This document shows, in pieces, positions 29,219-38,712 of a DNA stretch of 64,000 nt. The notes under the pieces were generated by a model that worked only from the letters and a program-made list of their open reading frames with translations, was not told where the DNA came from and did not search any database. This stretch comes from Bartonella apihabitans (lineage in GTDB: Bacteria; Pseudomonadota; Alphaproteobacteria; Rhizobiales; Rhizobiaceae), in contig NZ_CP132387.1 of NCBI RefSeq assembly GCF_030758755.1, forward strand, positions 1,975,001 to 2,039,000. The letters are read 5' to 3'. A program made the position numbers and the translations under genes. The number at the start of each line of letters is the position of its first letter. Position 1 is the stretch's first letter.

Positions 29219-30169
29219 ATGAGTGACAATCCTTTTGCGCCACAAGGCGGGCAAATGAATGCAAATGTAAATTTGGCCAATCAAACAGGCGGGGCAGATA
29301 ATTCTGTCATCAAGGATACAACAACGGCCGATTTTTCAAAGGATGTTCTTGTCGAATCAAAAAAACAACCTGTTATCGTCGATTTTTGGGCAACATGGTG
29401 CAACCCGTGCAAACAATTGGGGCCTGTTCTTGAAAAAGTTGTTAAGGCGGCGAAAGGCGCTGTCAAACTTGTCAAACTCGACATTGACAAACATCCGGCC
29501 ATTCCCGGCCAGATGGGAATACGCTCTGTACCTGCCGTCATTGCTTTTGTTGACGGCCACCCTGTTGATGGTTTTATGGGGGCAGTGCCGGAAAGCGAAG
29601 TCAAGAAATTTGTTGCAAAACTAACGGGTAACGAAAAAGAAGCAGCGATTGACGAAGCTTTGGAGACAGCCAATGAATTGCGCAAAAGCGGCGATGTGAC
29701 GGGGGCTGCTACTTTTTATGCGCAAATTCTGAAACAGGCACCCGATAACGTCACGGTTATTGCCGCTTTTGCCGATATGCTTGTCGAACATGGTGAACTT
29801 GATCAGGCAAAAGGCATTCTCAAAGCTGTACCGGATGCCAAAAAGTCCGACCCTGCCATTCGCGCTGTCGAAGCGAAAATTGCTCTTAAAGAAGAAACCG
29901 CTAAATTGGGCGACCCGACGGCATTGAAAAAACGTATTGCCGAAAATCCGAAAGATTATCAGGCGGCCTATGACCTTGCTCTTGTTTATAATGCTGAAAA
30001 CAAACGGGATGAAGCAGCCGATTTGCTGCTCGGTATCATGAAAGCGGATAGAACGTGGAATGATGACGGCGCAAGAAAGCAATTATTGCAGTTTTTTGAA
30101 GCCTGGGGCGCAATGGATCCGGCAACATTGACCGCGCGTAGAAAACTGTCATCATTATTGTTTTCTTGA
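29219..30169 (+). CDS. Thioredoxin-TPR co-chaperedoxin (CnoX/YbbN-like)
   Basis: A 316-residue protein, start at the ATG 29219. Residues 1-35 are an unstructured N-terminal tail, about 35-140 a thioredoxin domain with WATWCNPC (Cys61, Cys64), and the remainder TPR-like helices. E. coli CnoX has this layout and protects proteins from oxidative aggregation, handing them to chaperones; here both Cys are present, so redox activity is possible. It is followed by the Lon-domain and Trm112-like genes in the same direction, a common alphaproteobacterial order. Confidence 0.87.
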   Translation: MSDNPFAPQGGQMNANVNLANQTGGADNSVIKDTTTADFSKDVLVESKKQPVIVDFWATWCNPCKQLGPVLEKVVKAAKGAVKLVKLDIDKHPAIPGQMGIRSVPAVIAFVDGHPVDGFMGAVPESEVKKFVAKLTGNEKEAAIDEALETANELRKSGDVTGAATFYAQILKQAPDNVTVIAAFADMLVEHGELDQAKGILKAVPDAKKSDPAIRAVEAKIALKEETAKLGDPTALKKRIAENPKDYQAAYDLALVYNAENKRDEAADLLLGIMKADRTWNDDGARKQLLQFFEAWGAMDPATLTARRKLSSLLFS

Positions 30170-30274
30170 TGATGTGCTTTTATGCTCCCCTCAAGATCTC
30201 ACCATCATCGGGACGATAGAAATACGTCTCTTCAAGATTTTGTAACCTGTTATGGCTCTGGACGATAAAAAACA

Positions 30275-30940
30275 ATGAAAGCTGGAAATGCCCACTATAT
30301 TCAGGTGAAAGACCTGCCCGAGGAAATCGGCCTGTTTCCGCTCGATGGGGTTCTGCTTTTACCGAATGGCTATTTGCCGCTTAATGTTTTCGAGCCGCGT
30401 TATCTTGAACTTGTTGAAGATGCAATAAAAGGTAACCGGTTGATCGGCATTATCCAGCCGGAACCGGAACCAAAGAATGCCGAAAAGCCGGAGCTTTATA
30501 AAACCGGCTGTATCGGGCGCATCACAAGTTTTGCCGAGACGGGAGATGGTCGGCTGATGATCGGCTTACAAGGTGTTTGTCGTTTCAAACTTGAAAAAGA
30601 AATTGCAAGTGACAAACCTTACCGGATTGCCAAAATTACGATTGATGAAAGTGACCTCGTCGAGCAACCGGATGCAGGCGATAAAATCAATCGGGAAGAG
30701 CTTCTTGATACTTTTGAAAAATTTCTTGATGCCCACCAAATGGAAGCCGATTGGGATTCGATCATGCAGGCACCGACAGAATCGCTTGTCAATGCGCTTG
30801 CTATCATGGCGCCTTTCGGCACTGCCGAAAAGCAGGCACTTCTTGAAGCACCCGATATTGTTGCCCGTGCTGCGACCCTCGTTGCTTTGACAGAACGCTC
30901 GCTCATGGAACACAATGGTGATGATAAACCGCTCAATTGA
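30275..30940 (+). CDS. Lon N-terminal (LON substrate-binding) domain protein
   Basis: A 221-residue stand-alone LON/PUA-like domain, as in the N-terminus of Lon protease but without ATPase or protease parts. The pattern LFPLDGVLLLPNGYLPLNVFEPRYLELVEDA and the TGCIGRITSF segment are typical. The molecular function of the stand-alone form is unknown; a role as substrate adaptor has been suggested for similar proteins. Located between the CnoX-like and Trm112-like genes. Confidence 0.85.
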   Translation: MKAGNAHYIQVKDLPEEIGLFPLDGVLLLPNGYLPLNVFEPRYLELVEDAIKGNRLIGIIQPEPEPKNAEKPELYKTGCIGRITSFAETGDGRLMIGLQGVCRFKLEKEIASDKPYRIAKITIDESDLVEQPDAGDKINREELLDTFEKFLDAHQMEADWDSIMQAPTESLVNALAIMAPFGTAEKQALLEAPDIVARAATLVALTERSLMEHNGDDKPLN

Positions 30941-30983
30941 ACGTCGTTAGCCGTTAGCGGTTCGAAGGATTGGACGTGGATTG

Positions 30984-31175
30984 ATGGTCAAATATACTAC
31001 CGACCCGAAAATGCTCGAACTTCTGGTCTGTCCGGTAACGGGCGGAGAGCTTCACTTTGACCAAGAAAGGCAGGAACTCGTTTCCAAAAAGGCGAGGCTC
31101 GCCTTTCCCATTCGTGACGGTATACCGATTATGCTCGCCTCGGAAGCGCGCCCGTTGGAAGAAAACGAAATATAA
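30984..31175 (+). CDS. Trm112-family small protein
   Basis: A 63-residue protein from the ATG at 30984 with the family pattern [17 protein letters not shown], then [18 protein letters not shown]. In other organisms Trm112 proteins stabilise methyltransferases. Only one Cys of the zinc site remains, which is usual in bacterial YcaR-type members. Last gene of the cnoX-like cluster. Confidence 0.87.
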   Translation: MVKYTTDPKMLELLVCPVTGGELHFDQERQELVSKKARLAFPIRDGIPIMLASEARPLEENEI

Positions 31176-31346
31176 TTTTCCAAAACCTTGTTTCGCTTTC
31201 GAAAGACCATGCTATAACGGAAATTATGGTCACATTATTCCAATTCATGCGGCTGAACCTTTATATTGTTATAAAGAACGATATTGTTAGGACGTTTGGA
31301 ATTTTGTTGTCCGATTGTTTTGATTATTTGAGAGGGCACAATCATC

Positions 31347-32458
31347 ATGGCTTCCAGAAAACTCTTTCTTCTTCCCGGAGATGGAATCGGCGTTGAGTCG
31401 ATGGCCGAAGTTAAAAAAATCATTGCTTATATGGATAAAGAACTCGGGCTTGATTTCGAGTGTGAAGAAGGGCTTGTTGGCGGATCGGCTTATGATGCTT
31501 ATGGCACGGCCATTTCGGAAGAAGATATGAAACGGGCTTTGGCAGCCGATGCCGTGCTTTTTGGTGCTGTTGGGGGCCGAAATGGGCAAAGGTTCCTTAT
31601 GAGGTAAGACCCGAAGCGGGGTTGTTGCGGTTGCGTAAAGATCTCGGTCTGTTTGCCAATTTGCGACCGGCCATTTGCTACCCCTCGCTTGCGTCTGCCT
31701 CGTCGCTTAAACGCGAGCTTGTTGACGGGCTTGATATATTGATTGTACGAGAGCTCACCGGCGGCGTCTATTTTGGCGAACCGAAAGAAATTATCGACCT
31801 CGGCCATGGGCAAAAACGCGCAATCGATACCCAGATTTATGATACTTACGAGATCGACCGCATTGCAAGAGTTGCTTTCGACCTTGCCCGCACCCGCAAA
31901 AACAAAGTGACTTCTCTTGAAAAACACAATGTCATGAAAACCGGCATTCTCTGGAACGAAGTCGTTACAGAGGTTCATGACAAGGATTACAAGGATGTAA
32001 CGCTTGAACATATGCTGGCCGATTCCGGCGGCATGCAATTGGTGCGCGCGCCCAAGCAGTTCGATGTTATTGTAACCGATAATCTATTTGGCGATATTTT
32101 CTCCGATATTGCCGCCATGCTTACGGGCTCGCTCGGCATGTTGCCTTCTGCCTCTCTTGGCGAAGAAGACAAGAAAACCGGTAAACGCCATGCGCTTTAC
32201 GAACCCGTTCATGGCTCTGCTCCCGATATTGCAGGAAAAGGCATTGCCAACCCTATCGCAATGATAGCTTCACTTGCTATGTGCCTGCGCTATTCTTTCC
32301 TCATGGGAGCTGAAGCCGACCGGCTGGAAAAAGCGATTTCTGCCGTTCTTGATGATGGTGTACGCACAGCCGACATTTATTCGGAAGGCATGAAAAAAGT
32401 TTCCACCAGTGAAATGGGCGACGCCATTTTGCAAAAGTTCAAAACGATGGTTGCTTGA
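31347..32458 (+). CDS. leuB: 3-isopropylmalate dehydrogenase LeuB, split by one missing base
   Basis: NAD-dependent oxidative decarboxylase of leucine synthesis. The N-terminal part has [15 protein letters not shown]; the C-terminal part has [22 protein letters not shown], the metal-binding [18 protein letters not shown] and [18 protein letters not shown]. The frame breaks at the five G residues 31572-31576; one more G gives the conserved [18 protein letters not shown] and a 370-residue protein, the normal length. As written the first frame stops after 86 residues. No other leucine gene adjoins it. Confidence 0.87.
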
Positions 32459-33030
32459 AACCGGCTTTCCTGACAGGATTAATGAATAGACTTTCGTGAA
32501 GAAAACTTGACCGGATTAAAACCGGTCAAGCTCGAATGCCGCCTAAAAACATTTATCAATCTGTCCTTTGAATGAAGATCAGTCCCGAAAAGCGGTGGCA
32601 AAACACCGCTTTTTGTGCATTTCTAAAGGGCTCTATTGCAATTGGATATTGAACACCCGATTTTATAAGCATTGAAAATGCCGAAAGTTTTTGCTGCTCA
32701 AAACTTCCTCTTTCAATTGCTTGAAATTCAAGCTTTGTTGAGGAGAAAAATTTTGTCCTTAATTCTGATAAAATGACCGATCTTTCTTATGGAACTTGTC
32801 GAGCCCAAAAGAATTCAACATGAAAAAATAACCGATTATTATTGTGTTTCTTGACAGAGGTTGAAAATAAGCTAAAACCAATGCGATCAAGGAGTTTAAC
32901 AATGGACTTTTCTCGGTTCCATATCAATCGGTTTTCGAGCTGCAATCGCGGCTTTGATGACTGCTGCGCATCCTTGACAATTATTGGCCACAAAAAAACG
33001 ACAAAGAAAATTATCTGACGTCCCTTGGCC
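32459..33030. other. Long non-coding gap between leuB and asd
   Basis: About 570 AT-rich bases with no plausible gene. A TTGACA box is present at 32974-32979 but I find no good -10 element at the normal spacing. The GC-rich leader described next follows it. Confidence 0.4.
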
Positions 33031-33033
33031 AAC

Positions 33034-33113
33034 CTGCTCTCTCCCGGGTGCGGCCCGGGGGGTAAGCCTGACGGCCGCCGGGCTTCTTCACAAAACACGG
33101 AGAGAGACAGGAG
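33034..33113 (+). ncRNA. GC-rich structured leader of asd (unassigned)
   Basis: An abrupt GC-rich island in AT-rich DNA that can fold into a three-stem shape. CTCTCTCC (33037-33044) pairs with GGAGAGAG (33099-33106) and encloses CCCGGG-TGCGG-CCCGGG (33043-33059) and GCCTG/CGGGC (33066-33070 with 33079-33083). The outer stem ends two bases before the ribosome site AGGAG of asd, so folding could affect translation. I cannot match it to a known riboswitch family; it is a candidate regulatory RNA or small RNA. Confidence 0.45.
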
Positions 33114-33123
33114 TTCTGATTAA

Positions 33124-34158
33124 ATGGGTTTTAAGGTTGCTGTTGTAGGTGCCACGGGAAATGTTGGACGAGAAATGCTCAACATTCTCGAAGAGCGCGG
33201 TTTTCCGGCTGATGAAGTTGTACCACTCGCCTCGCATCGGTCATTAGGAACAGAAGTTTCCTTCGGTGACAAAACACTGAAGGTCAAAGTTCTTGATAAT
33301 TACGATTTTTCCGACACAGATATTTGCCTGATGTCGGCCGGTGGCAATGTTTCCAAAGAATGGGCACCGAAAATCGGCGCGGCCGGCGCTGTCGTTATCG
33401 ATAATTCTTCGGCCTGGCGTTATGATATTGATGTTCCGCTCATTGTTCCGGAAGTCAATCCGGATGCAATCGATGGCTTCAAAACACATAATATCATTGC
33501 CAATCCGAACTGTTCGACAGCCCAGCTTCTGGTTGCTCTAAAACCATTGCACGATGCCGCAACCATCAAGCGTGTTGTTGTGTCAACCTATCAATCGGTT
33601 TCGGGTGCCGGAAAGGCCGGAATGGACGAGCTTTTCGAGCAATCGCGCGCGGTTTTTGTGGCAGATCCTATTACGGTGCGCAAATTCACCAAGCGTATTG
33701 CTTTCAACGTTATTCCCCATATCGATGTATTCATGGAAGACGGCTACACCAAAGAAGAATGGAAAATGGTTGCCGAAACCAAGAAAATGCTCGACCCGAA
33801 AATCAAGCTTACGGCAACTGCCGTTCGTGTTCCGGTTTTCATCGGCCATGGCGAGGCAGTCAATGTCGAGTTTGAAAAACCCATCAGTGCCGATGAAGCA
33901 CGCGAAATCCTGCGTAACGCTCCAGGCTGTCAGGTTGTCGACAAGCATGAGGATGGCGGCTATATGACACCTTATGAATCAGCCGGAGAAGATGACACCT
34001 TTGTCAGCCGTATCCGCGAGGATATCACGGTTGAAAATGGCCTGTCTTTCTGGGTTGTTGCCGATAATTTGCGCAAAGGTGCAGCGCTTAATGCGGTGCA
34101 GATTGCCGAACTTCTGATCGCCCGCAATCTGATTACACCTAAAAAAGCCAAAGCATAA
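33124..34158 (+). CDS. asd: Aspartate-semialdehyde dehydrogenase
   Basis: A 344-residue NADPH enzyme that reduces aspartyl phosphate to the semialdehyde, the branch point to lysine, threonine, methionine and diaminopimelate. The dinucleotide motif GATGNVG is at 9-15, the nucleophile Cys130 in IIANPNCSTAQL, and the catalytic His segment RVPVFIGHGEAV near 236. Length matches the family. A structured leader precedes it and a strong terminator follows, so it is likely transcribed alone. Confidence 0.95.
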   Translation: MGFKVAVVGATGNVGREMLNILEERGFPADEVVPLASHRSLGTEVSFGDKTLKVKVLDNYDFSDTDICLMSAGGNVSKEWAPKIGAAGAVVIDNSSAWRYDIDVPLIVPEVNPDAIDGFKTHNIIANPNCSTAQLLVALKPLHDAATIKRVVVSTYQSVSGAGKAGMDELFEQSRAVFVADPITVRKFTKRIAFNVIPHIDVFMEDGYTKEEWKMVAETKKMLDPKIKLTATAVRVPVFIGHGEAVNVEFEKPISADEAREILRNAPGCQVVDKHEDGGYMTPYESAGEDDTFVSRIREDITVENGLSFWVVADNLRKGAALNAVQIAELLIARNLITPKKAKA

Positions 34159-34222
34159 ACGCTTGTCAGCTAAAGCAATATTTTGACTTTGCGAGCTTTA
34201 AAGCCGTTTTGAAAAGGAAAAT

Positions 34223-34256
34223 GCCCCTGTCGAGACTTCTCGCAGGGGTGTTTTTT
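34223..34256 (+). terminator. Rho-independent terminator of asd
   Basis: CCCCTG-CGAGA (34224-34235, one bulged T) pairs with TCTCG-CAGGGG (34238-34248), followed by TG and six T residues. Confidence 0.9.
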
Positions 34257-34704
34257 AAGACTAAATTATCATTCGATAATGAGAGCTATTTACTTCGGTT
34301 TCAAACATAAAACAGGAATGAGCACCGTCATGAATCCTGCAGAAGCTAAAAGCCTGAAAAACTAATAAAGCACTTGGCCGCAATTTTTTCGGCTTCTATG
34401 GAAGCGTTTTTAAGCACACATACGGTCTCGTGATTGAATGGCAGATTTCGGACAGGAACACATATCGCAAGATTCCAGCGACTCATGAAAACTGACGAAG
34501 ATGGAGAAAAAATTGCAGTGAAACTACGTTTTCAGGAATGAATTGCATTTGAAAGATAATCTAAAACCATTTTAAATAACAAAAAGGCGGCGAATCGGCC
34601 TTTTTTACCAAAAGATAGTTTTTTATCTTTGCAACATTCATGATTGTATATAAAACAAAATAAAGAAAACCATGCAGAAATACCGGTCTATCTTCCGGTA
34701 ATAT
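34257..34704. other. Non-coding gap with an orphan terminator-like hairpin
   Basis: No gene is visible. AAAAAGGC (34581-34588) pairs with GCCTTTTT (34598-34605) and ends in T residues, a terminator shape with no coding gene just upstream. Together with the 320 bases before it this could mark a small RNA, but no promoter can be pointed to. Confidence 0.35.
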
Positions 34705-34716
34705 GTGGAGGCAAAA

Positions 34717-34902
34717 ATGATACGTGCTGTTGCACAGGCTATACTAGATTGTGCCGGTTATATCACCGCACTTTTTATTCCTGAAGACGCAACGAATTTT
34801 GACTTCATCCGCATGGGCGTCGCATTAATGATGTTGATTTTCTTCTCGATTTTGTGCTGGCTGCTACCCCAACTTTTCCATAAAGGCAAGCGCTCTCGCT
34901 GA
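34717..34902 (+). CDS. Small single-span membrane protein, unknown function
   Basis: A 61-residue frame starting at the ATG 34717 with an excellent ribosome site (GTGGAGG) seven bases upstream. It has a polar N-terminal part and one strong hydrophobic segment near residues 34-51 (MGVALMMLIFFSILCWLL), then a basic tail (KGKRSR), which places the N-terminus outside by the positive-inside rule. I do not recognise a family. The ribosome site is the main argument for it being real. Confidence 0.55.
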   Translation: MIRAVAQAILDCAGYITALFIPEDATNFDFIRMGVALMMLIFFSILCWLLPQLFHKGKRSR

Positions 34903-35153
34903 ACCACGAAAAAATTATTTCCATTTATTTGGCTTTTTATAAAAAAATCATCCTGCTACATAACTGATATCTATTGAAAATGTTGCTTGGTTTTTATACC
35001 ACTTCCGGTAAAACTGATCGGCATATTGGTTAGAAAATCTTGGCCCTGTTAGAACCGGCATTCAGAATTTTTAAAACCAATGAATGAACGGAAATTTTTC
35101 AGCCTATGTTTTGAGATGAAACATTCTGAAAATTAACATGAAGGGTTTCAATA

Positions 35154-35984
35154 ATGTTTCTTGATAAAATCAAAAGACGTACAGTTCTCGGGCTTGCTTT
35201 TTCTTTTGCCGCTTTTGCAAGTGTTTCAGCTTTTGCACCGGTTCTCGCTCATGCCGAAGATAAAACAAGTATCAAGCTTGGAACAATGGAAGGTGAAGAA
35301 TCGGAAGTCTGGAAGGTTGCCGCTCAGGAAGCCAAAAAACAGGGCCTAAACATTGATCTTGTTTTTTTCTCCGATTATGCCTTGCCAAATGAAGCGGTCA
35401 ATGCCGGTGATATTGACGCAAATTCATTCCAGCATAAGCCCTATCTCGACGCACAAGTCGAACAGCGCGGATACAAGCTTTCGGTCGTAGGCTATACAGT
35501 GCTTTTCCCGATGGGTGTCTATTCCCACAAAATCAAAGACTTGAAAGACCTTCGTGACGGTGCTGTCGTCGGCGTTCCCAATGACCCGTCAAATGGCGGT
35601 CGCGCCTTGCGGCTTTTGAACGATATGGGTTTTATCAAGCTCAAAGACCCGAAGAATGTTCTTGCCTCCAAACTTGATATTGTCGAAAACCCCAAAAAAC
35701 TCGAAATTCGCGAGCTTGATGCCGGTATGCTCGGTCGTGCCATTGATGATTTCGACATTGCCATTGTCAATACCAACTGGGCTTTGACCACTGGCCTCAA
35801 ACCCGATAAAGATGCGATTGCCTGGGAAAAGTCCGAAAACAACCCCTATAACAATATTATTGTCGTACGTACCGCCGATAAAGACGAGCCATGGGTGAAA
35901 AAACTCGTTGCTGCCTATAATTCGGAACCGGTTCGCGCAAAAATCAAGGAAGTGTTTGGCGTAACTGCCCAGCCATTATGGTAA
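35154..35984 (+). CDS. metQ: Methionine ABC transporter substrate-binding protein MetQ
   Basis: A 276-residue NlpA/MetQ protein binding methionine for the MetNI importer. The N-terminus is a cleavable signal peptide ending near AHA-ED (residue 34); there is no lipobox Cys, so it is probably free in the periplasm, unlike enteric MetQ. Family segments include VFFSDYALPNEAVNAGDIDANSFQH and VPNDPSNGGRALRLL. Overlaps metN by seven bases. Confidence 0.92.
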   Translation: MFLDKIKRRTVLGLAFSFAAFASVSAFAPVLAHAEDKTSIKLGTMEGEESEVWKVAAQEAKKQGLNIDLVFFSDYALPNEAVNAGDIDANSFQHKPYLDAQVEQRGYKLSVVGYTVLFPMGVYSHKIKDLKDLRDGAVVGVPNDPSNGGRALRLLNDMGFIKLKDPKNVLASKLDIVENPKKLEIRELDAGMLGRAIDDFDIAIVNTNWALTTGLKPDKDAIAWEKSENNPYNNIIVVRTADKDEPWVKKLVAAYNSEPVRAKIKEVFGVTAQPLW

Positions 35985-37024
35985 ATTCAAACATGGGTTC
36001 AGCATCCGAACCAATCATATCACTTAAAAATATCAGCCGCCGTTTTTCCCAAACGGCGGCCGTTGACCATTTGTCACTCGATATTGAAAAAGGCGAAATT
36101 CTTGGAATTATCGGGCGCAGCGGCGCCGGTAAATCCACGCTTATCCGCTGTCTCAATGGTCTTGAACGTATTGATGAAGGACAAATCTTCTTTGAAGGCC
36201 ATGACGTTTCGCATTTGAGCGAAAGCGAATGGGCGCCCTATCGTCAACGCATCAGCATGATTTTCCAGCATTTCAACCTGTTGTCATCGAAACGTGTGAT
36301 CGACAATATCGCATTGCCGCTAAAGCTTGCCGGTGTTCCGAAGGAAAAACGCCGCGAACGGGCGATGGAACTTATCGAGCTTGTGAGCCTCAAAGGTAAA
36401 GAGCTGCATTTTCCGGCCGAGCTTTCCGGTGGGCAAAAACAGCGCGTCGGCATTGCCAGAGCATTGGCGGCAAATCCGAAAGTGCTCCTATCCGACGAGG
36501 CAACCTCGGCACTCGATCCGGAAACAACCCAATCCATTCTTGAATTGATTGCCGATATCAATAAAAGGCTCAACCTCACCGTCGTTCTGATTACCCACGA
36601 AATGGAAGTTGTAAGCTCCATTGCCAACAGGGTTGTTGTGCTGAACAAGGGAAAAATTGTCGAAGAAGGTCGGGTAAGAGATATTTTTGCCTCTCCGCAA
36701 GATGACACCACCATTGCGATGCTTCGCATTGTTACTCCGCAATTACCGGCCGAATTTGCCAAAAGGTTAAAGCCTGAAGGGGATGAAGCCGTTATCGAGC
36801 TCAATATTGCAGGTGACGTGGCAAGAGAGCCATTCCTGCACCTCATCGAATATGAAAGCGGATTGATCCCGCGTATTCTTCATGGCGGCATTGATACGAT
36901 TCAGGGTGAACCGGTCGGCCGTTTCTTTCTAGGCCTTCCGGCAAAAGACAAAGACAAACTTGACAAGGCGGTTTCCTGGCTTATCAAGCATGGCCGCTAT
37001 TGCGAGGTTCTCGGTTATGTATGA
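35978..37024 (+). CDS. metN: Methionine ABC transporter ATPase MetN
   Basis: A 348-residue ATPase with Walker A GRSGAGKST (46-54), signature LSGGQKQRVGIARAL, Walker B VLLSDEATSALD and a C-terminal NIL regulatory domain (about 265-345) that binds methionine and mediates trans-inhibition. The start at 35978 overlaps metQ; a second ATG at 35993 is possible. The stop overlaps the metI start by eight bases. Confidence 0.94.
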   Translation: MVNSNMGSASEPIISLKNISRRFSQTAAVDHLSLDIEKGEILGIIGRSGAGKSTLIRCLNGLERIDEGQIFFEGHDVSHLSESEWAPYRQRISMIFQHFNLLSSKRVIDNIALPLKLAGVPKEKRRERAMELIELVSLKGKELHFPAELSGGQKQRVGIARALAANPKVLLSDEATSALDPETTQSILELIADINKRLNLTVVLITHEMEVVSSIANRVVVLNKGKIVEEGRVRDIFASPQDDTTIAMLRIVTPQLPAEFAKRLKPEGDEAVIELNIAGDVAREPFLHLIEYESGLIPRILHGGIDTIQGEPVGRFFLGLPAKDKDKLDKAVSWLIKHGRYCEVLGYV

Positions 37025-37676
37025 TGTACTTTCAAAAGAATTGCCAAAAGCAATTATAGACACCATCATCATGACGGTGAGTTCTTCTCTTATGGCGCTC
37101 ATTCTGGGGCTGCCGATCGGCCTTATCCTTTATATGACGGCAAAGGGAAGCCTGTTTCCAAAGGAAAATCTCAACAGGTTACTGAGCTTCCTTGTCAATT
37201 GTGTGCGCGCCATTCCATTTATCATTTTTGCTTTCTATCTTCTTCCCGTGACGCGCGTTGTTGTCGGCACCGGTGTTGGCATCAGATCTGTTATCTTTGT
37301 GCTGATATTGTCGGCGACACCGCTTTATGCGCGTTTGGCAGAACTGTCATTTCGTGGAGTTGACAAGGGACTTGTCGAAGCTATCCGCTCGATGGGCGCT
37401 TCACGCATGCAAATTGTTACCAATGTCATTGTACCGGAATCATTTTCAAGCCTTGTGACCGGCTTTACTGTGATGGTTATTTCAATTATCAGTGCAACGT
37501 CGCTTGCCGGTTTTCTGGGAGGTGGCGGCCTTGGTGATATGGCGATCCGCTATGGTTACCAGCGCTATAATCCGGAGATTATGAACATCGTTATCGGTGT
37601 TCTGATTGTCATGAATCTGGTTGTGCAATCCTGCGGTGACCGGTTGGCCCGCAAGCTTGACCACTCGAAACGTTAG
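37017..37676 (+). CDS. metI: Methionine ABC transporter permease MetI
   Basis: A 219-residue permease with five or six membrane segments. The start is the ATG at 37017 inside the metN end, giving MYDVLSKELPKAIIDTIIMTV as in the family. The EAA loop is readable as VDKGLVEAIRSMGASRMQIVTNVIVPES. It completes the MetQNI importer. Confidence 0.93.
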   Translation: MYDVLSKELPKAIIDTIIMTVSSSLMALILGLPIGLILYMTAKGSLFPKENLNRLLSFLVNCVRAIPFIIFAFYLLPVTRVVVGTGVGIRSVIFVLILSATPLYARLAELSFRGVDKGLVEAIRSMGASRMQIVTNVIVPESFSSLVTGFTVMVISIISATSLAGFLGGGGLGDMAIRYGYQRYNPEIMNIVIGVLIVMNLVVQSCGDRLARKLDHSKR

Positions 37677-37704
37677 CCATTTCACTTGGAAAAGGGGAGG
37701 AAGA

Positions 37705-38157
37705 ATGATGAAAGATACTAAAAGCCGGATAACAAATTTTGTGTCCATCGCGCCAATTGCCACGCTAATTGCCGCTTCCATGCTGCTTTCCGGCTGTGGC
37801 GGACGCGATGCCCATCCGGTCGCTTTGACCAATCCGAACGACAGTGTCATGGATTGTGCGGGTATTTCGCGTGAATTCCACGCCAATGAGCGCCAGATTA
37901 AAGCAGTCATCCATGAGCGCACAAATGCACAAGGAAAGAATGTTGCATTGGGGGCAGCCGGTATTTTCTTCTTTCCTGCATGGTTTTTTATGGATCCGAA
38001 ATCGCCGGAAAGAGTGGAAATCGATGCATTGCGCAACCGTAACGGCGTGTTACAGGATATTGCCCACACCAAAAACTGCGCTCCTATGCAGTCGGAATTG
38101 ACAGAAGCCTATAAACAGCTTGACAGCCAAAAAGCGGCCAAATCCCAAAAGAAATAA
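37705..38157 (+). CDS. Small lipoprotein, unknown function
   Basis: A 150-residue protein from the ATG at 37705, which has GGGAGG upstream. A signal peptide ends in the lipobox LLSGC, so it should be lipidated. The mature part has a central hydrophobic glycine-rich patch (GAAGIFFFPAWFF) and a Lys/Gln-rich C-terminal helix. Similar hypothetical lipoproteins occur in Hyphomicrobiales; the function is unknown. It follows metI by 28 bases and may be co-transcribed. Confidence 0.78.
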   Translation: MMKDTKSRITNFVSIAPIATLIAASMLLSGCGGRDAHPVALTNPNDSVMDCAGISREFHANERQIKAVIHERTNAQGKNVALGAAGIFFFPAWFFMDPKSPERVEIDALRNRNGVLQDIAHTKNCAPMQSELTEAYKQLDSQKAAKSQKK

Positions 38158-38183
38158 ACGGAAAACAAATTGGTTATAATAAA

Positions 38184-38206
38184 AGGCCGGTTAAACCGGC
38201 TTTTTG
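38184..38206 (+). terminator. Terminator after the metQNI-lipoprotein genes
   Basis: GCCGGT (38185-38190) pairs with ACCGGC (38194-38199), followed by TTTTTGTTTTT. Confidence 0.85.
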
Positions 38207-38712
38207 TTTTTATTGCACTCGTATTTGTTCACGATTGCCCATAATGTTTTGCTATCGGAATGCAACAAAACGGGCAAAAGAACAAAACGCCGACTTTACA
38301 ACTAGAAATTCGTTTTTCTTGAAACGATGTCAATTTTCATCATGGTCTGAAAAGCTTCAAGGGCGCGCACAAGCGCGCCCGAAGACACGCTTAAGCGCGC
38401 GCCTATCCGCATTTCCGGTTTTTCTCGCACTTAGTCCGATTGGCGCTTGCAACTCTTTAACATGAACGTTTTGATTAACGGAGACCTTCACAAGCTCTGA
38501 TAAACAAGACAAATTCCTTTCGGCACAAAAGCCGGAAAGCACAGCCCTTGCCCATGATGATTCAGGCCTTGTCCGATATTGTTATATTGCTGTTCTTAAA
38601 ACAGGCAATTTCTTTCAAACCACGTTTATTCAACGTTCGGCAAAGAGAGCATCTTGCAAACTTCCGCATCTGCTCCCTTCACACCTCAACATTTGATAGC
38701 ATTTGCGCAATT
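38207..38712. other. Non-coding gap with a very strong GC hairpin
   Basis: No coding frame is convincing. GGGCGCGC (38361-38368) and GCGCGCCC (38373-38380) pair perfectly around ACAA and extend through CTTC/GAAG (38355-38358 with 38381-38384). A second GC-rich imperfect repeat, GCGCGCGCC, follows. No T tract follows on either strand, so it is not a normal terminator. The gap also receives the 3' end of tex from the other strand. Confidence 0.5.

Noticed and set aside
34903..35153. SAM-II riboswitch upstream of metQ
   Set aside because: No match to the conserved pseudoknot segments of this family could be found.
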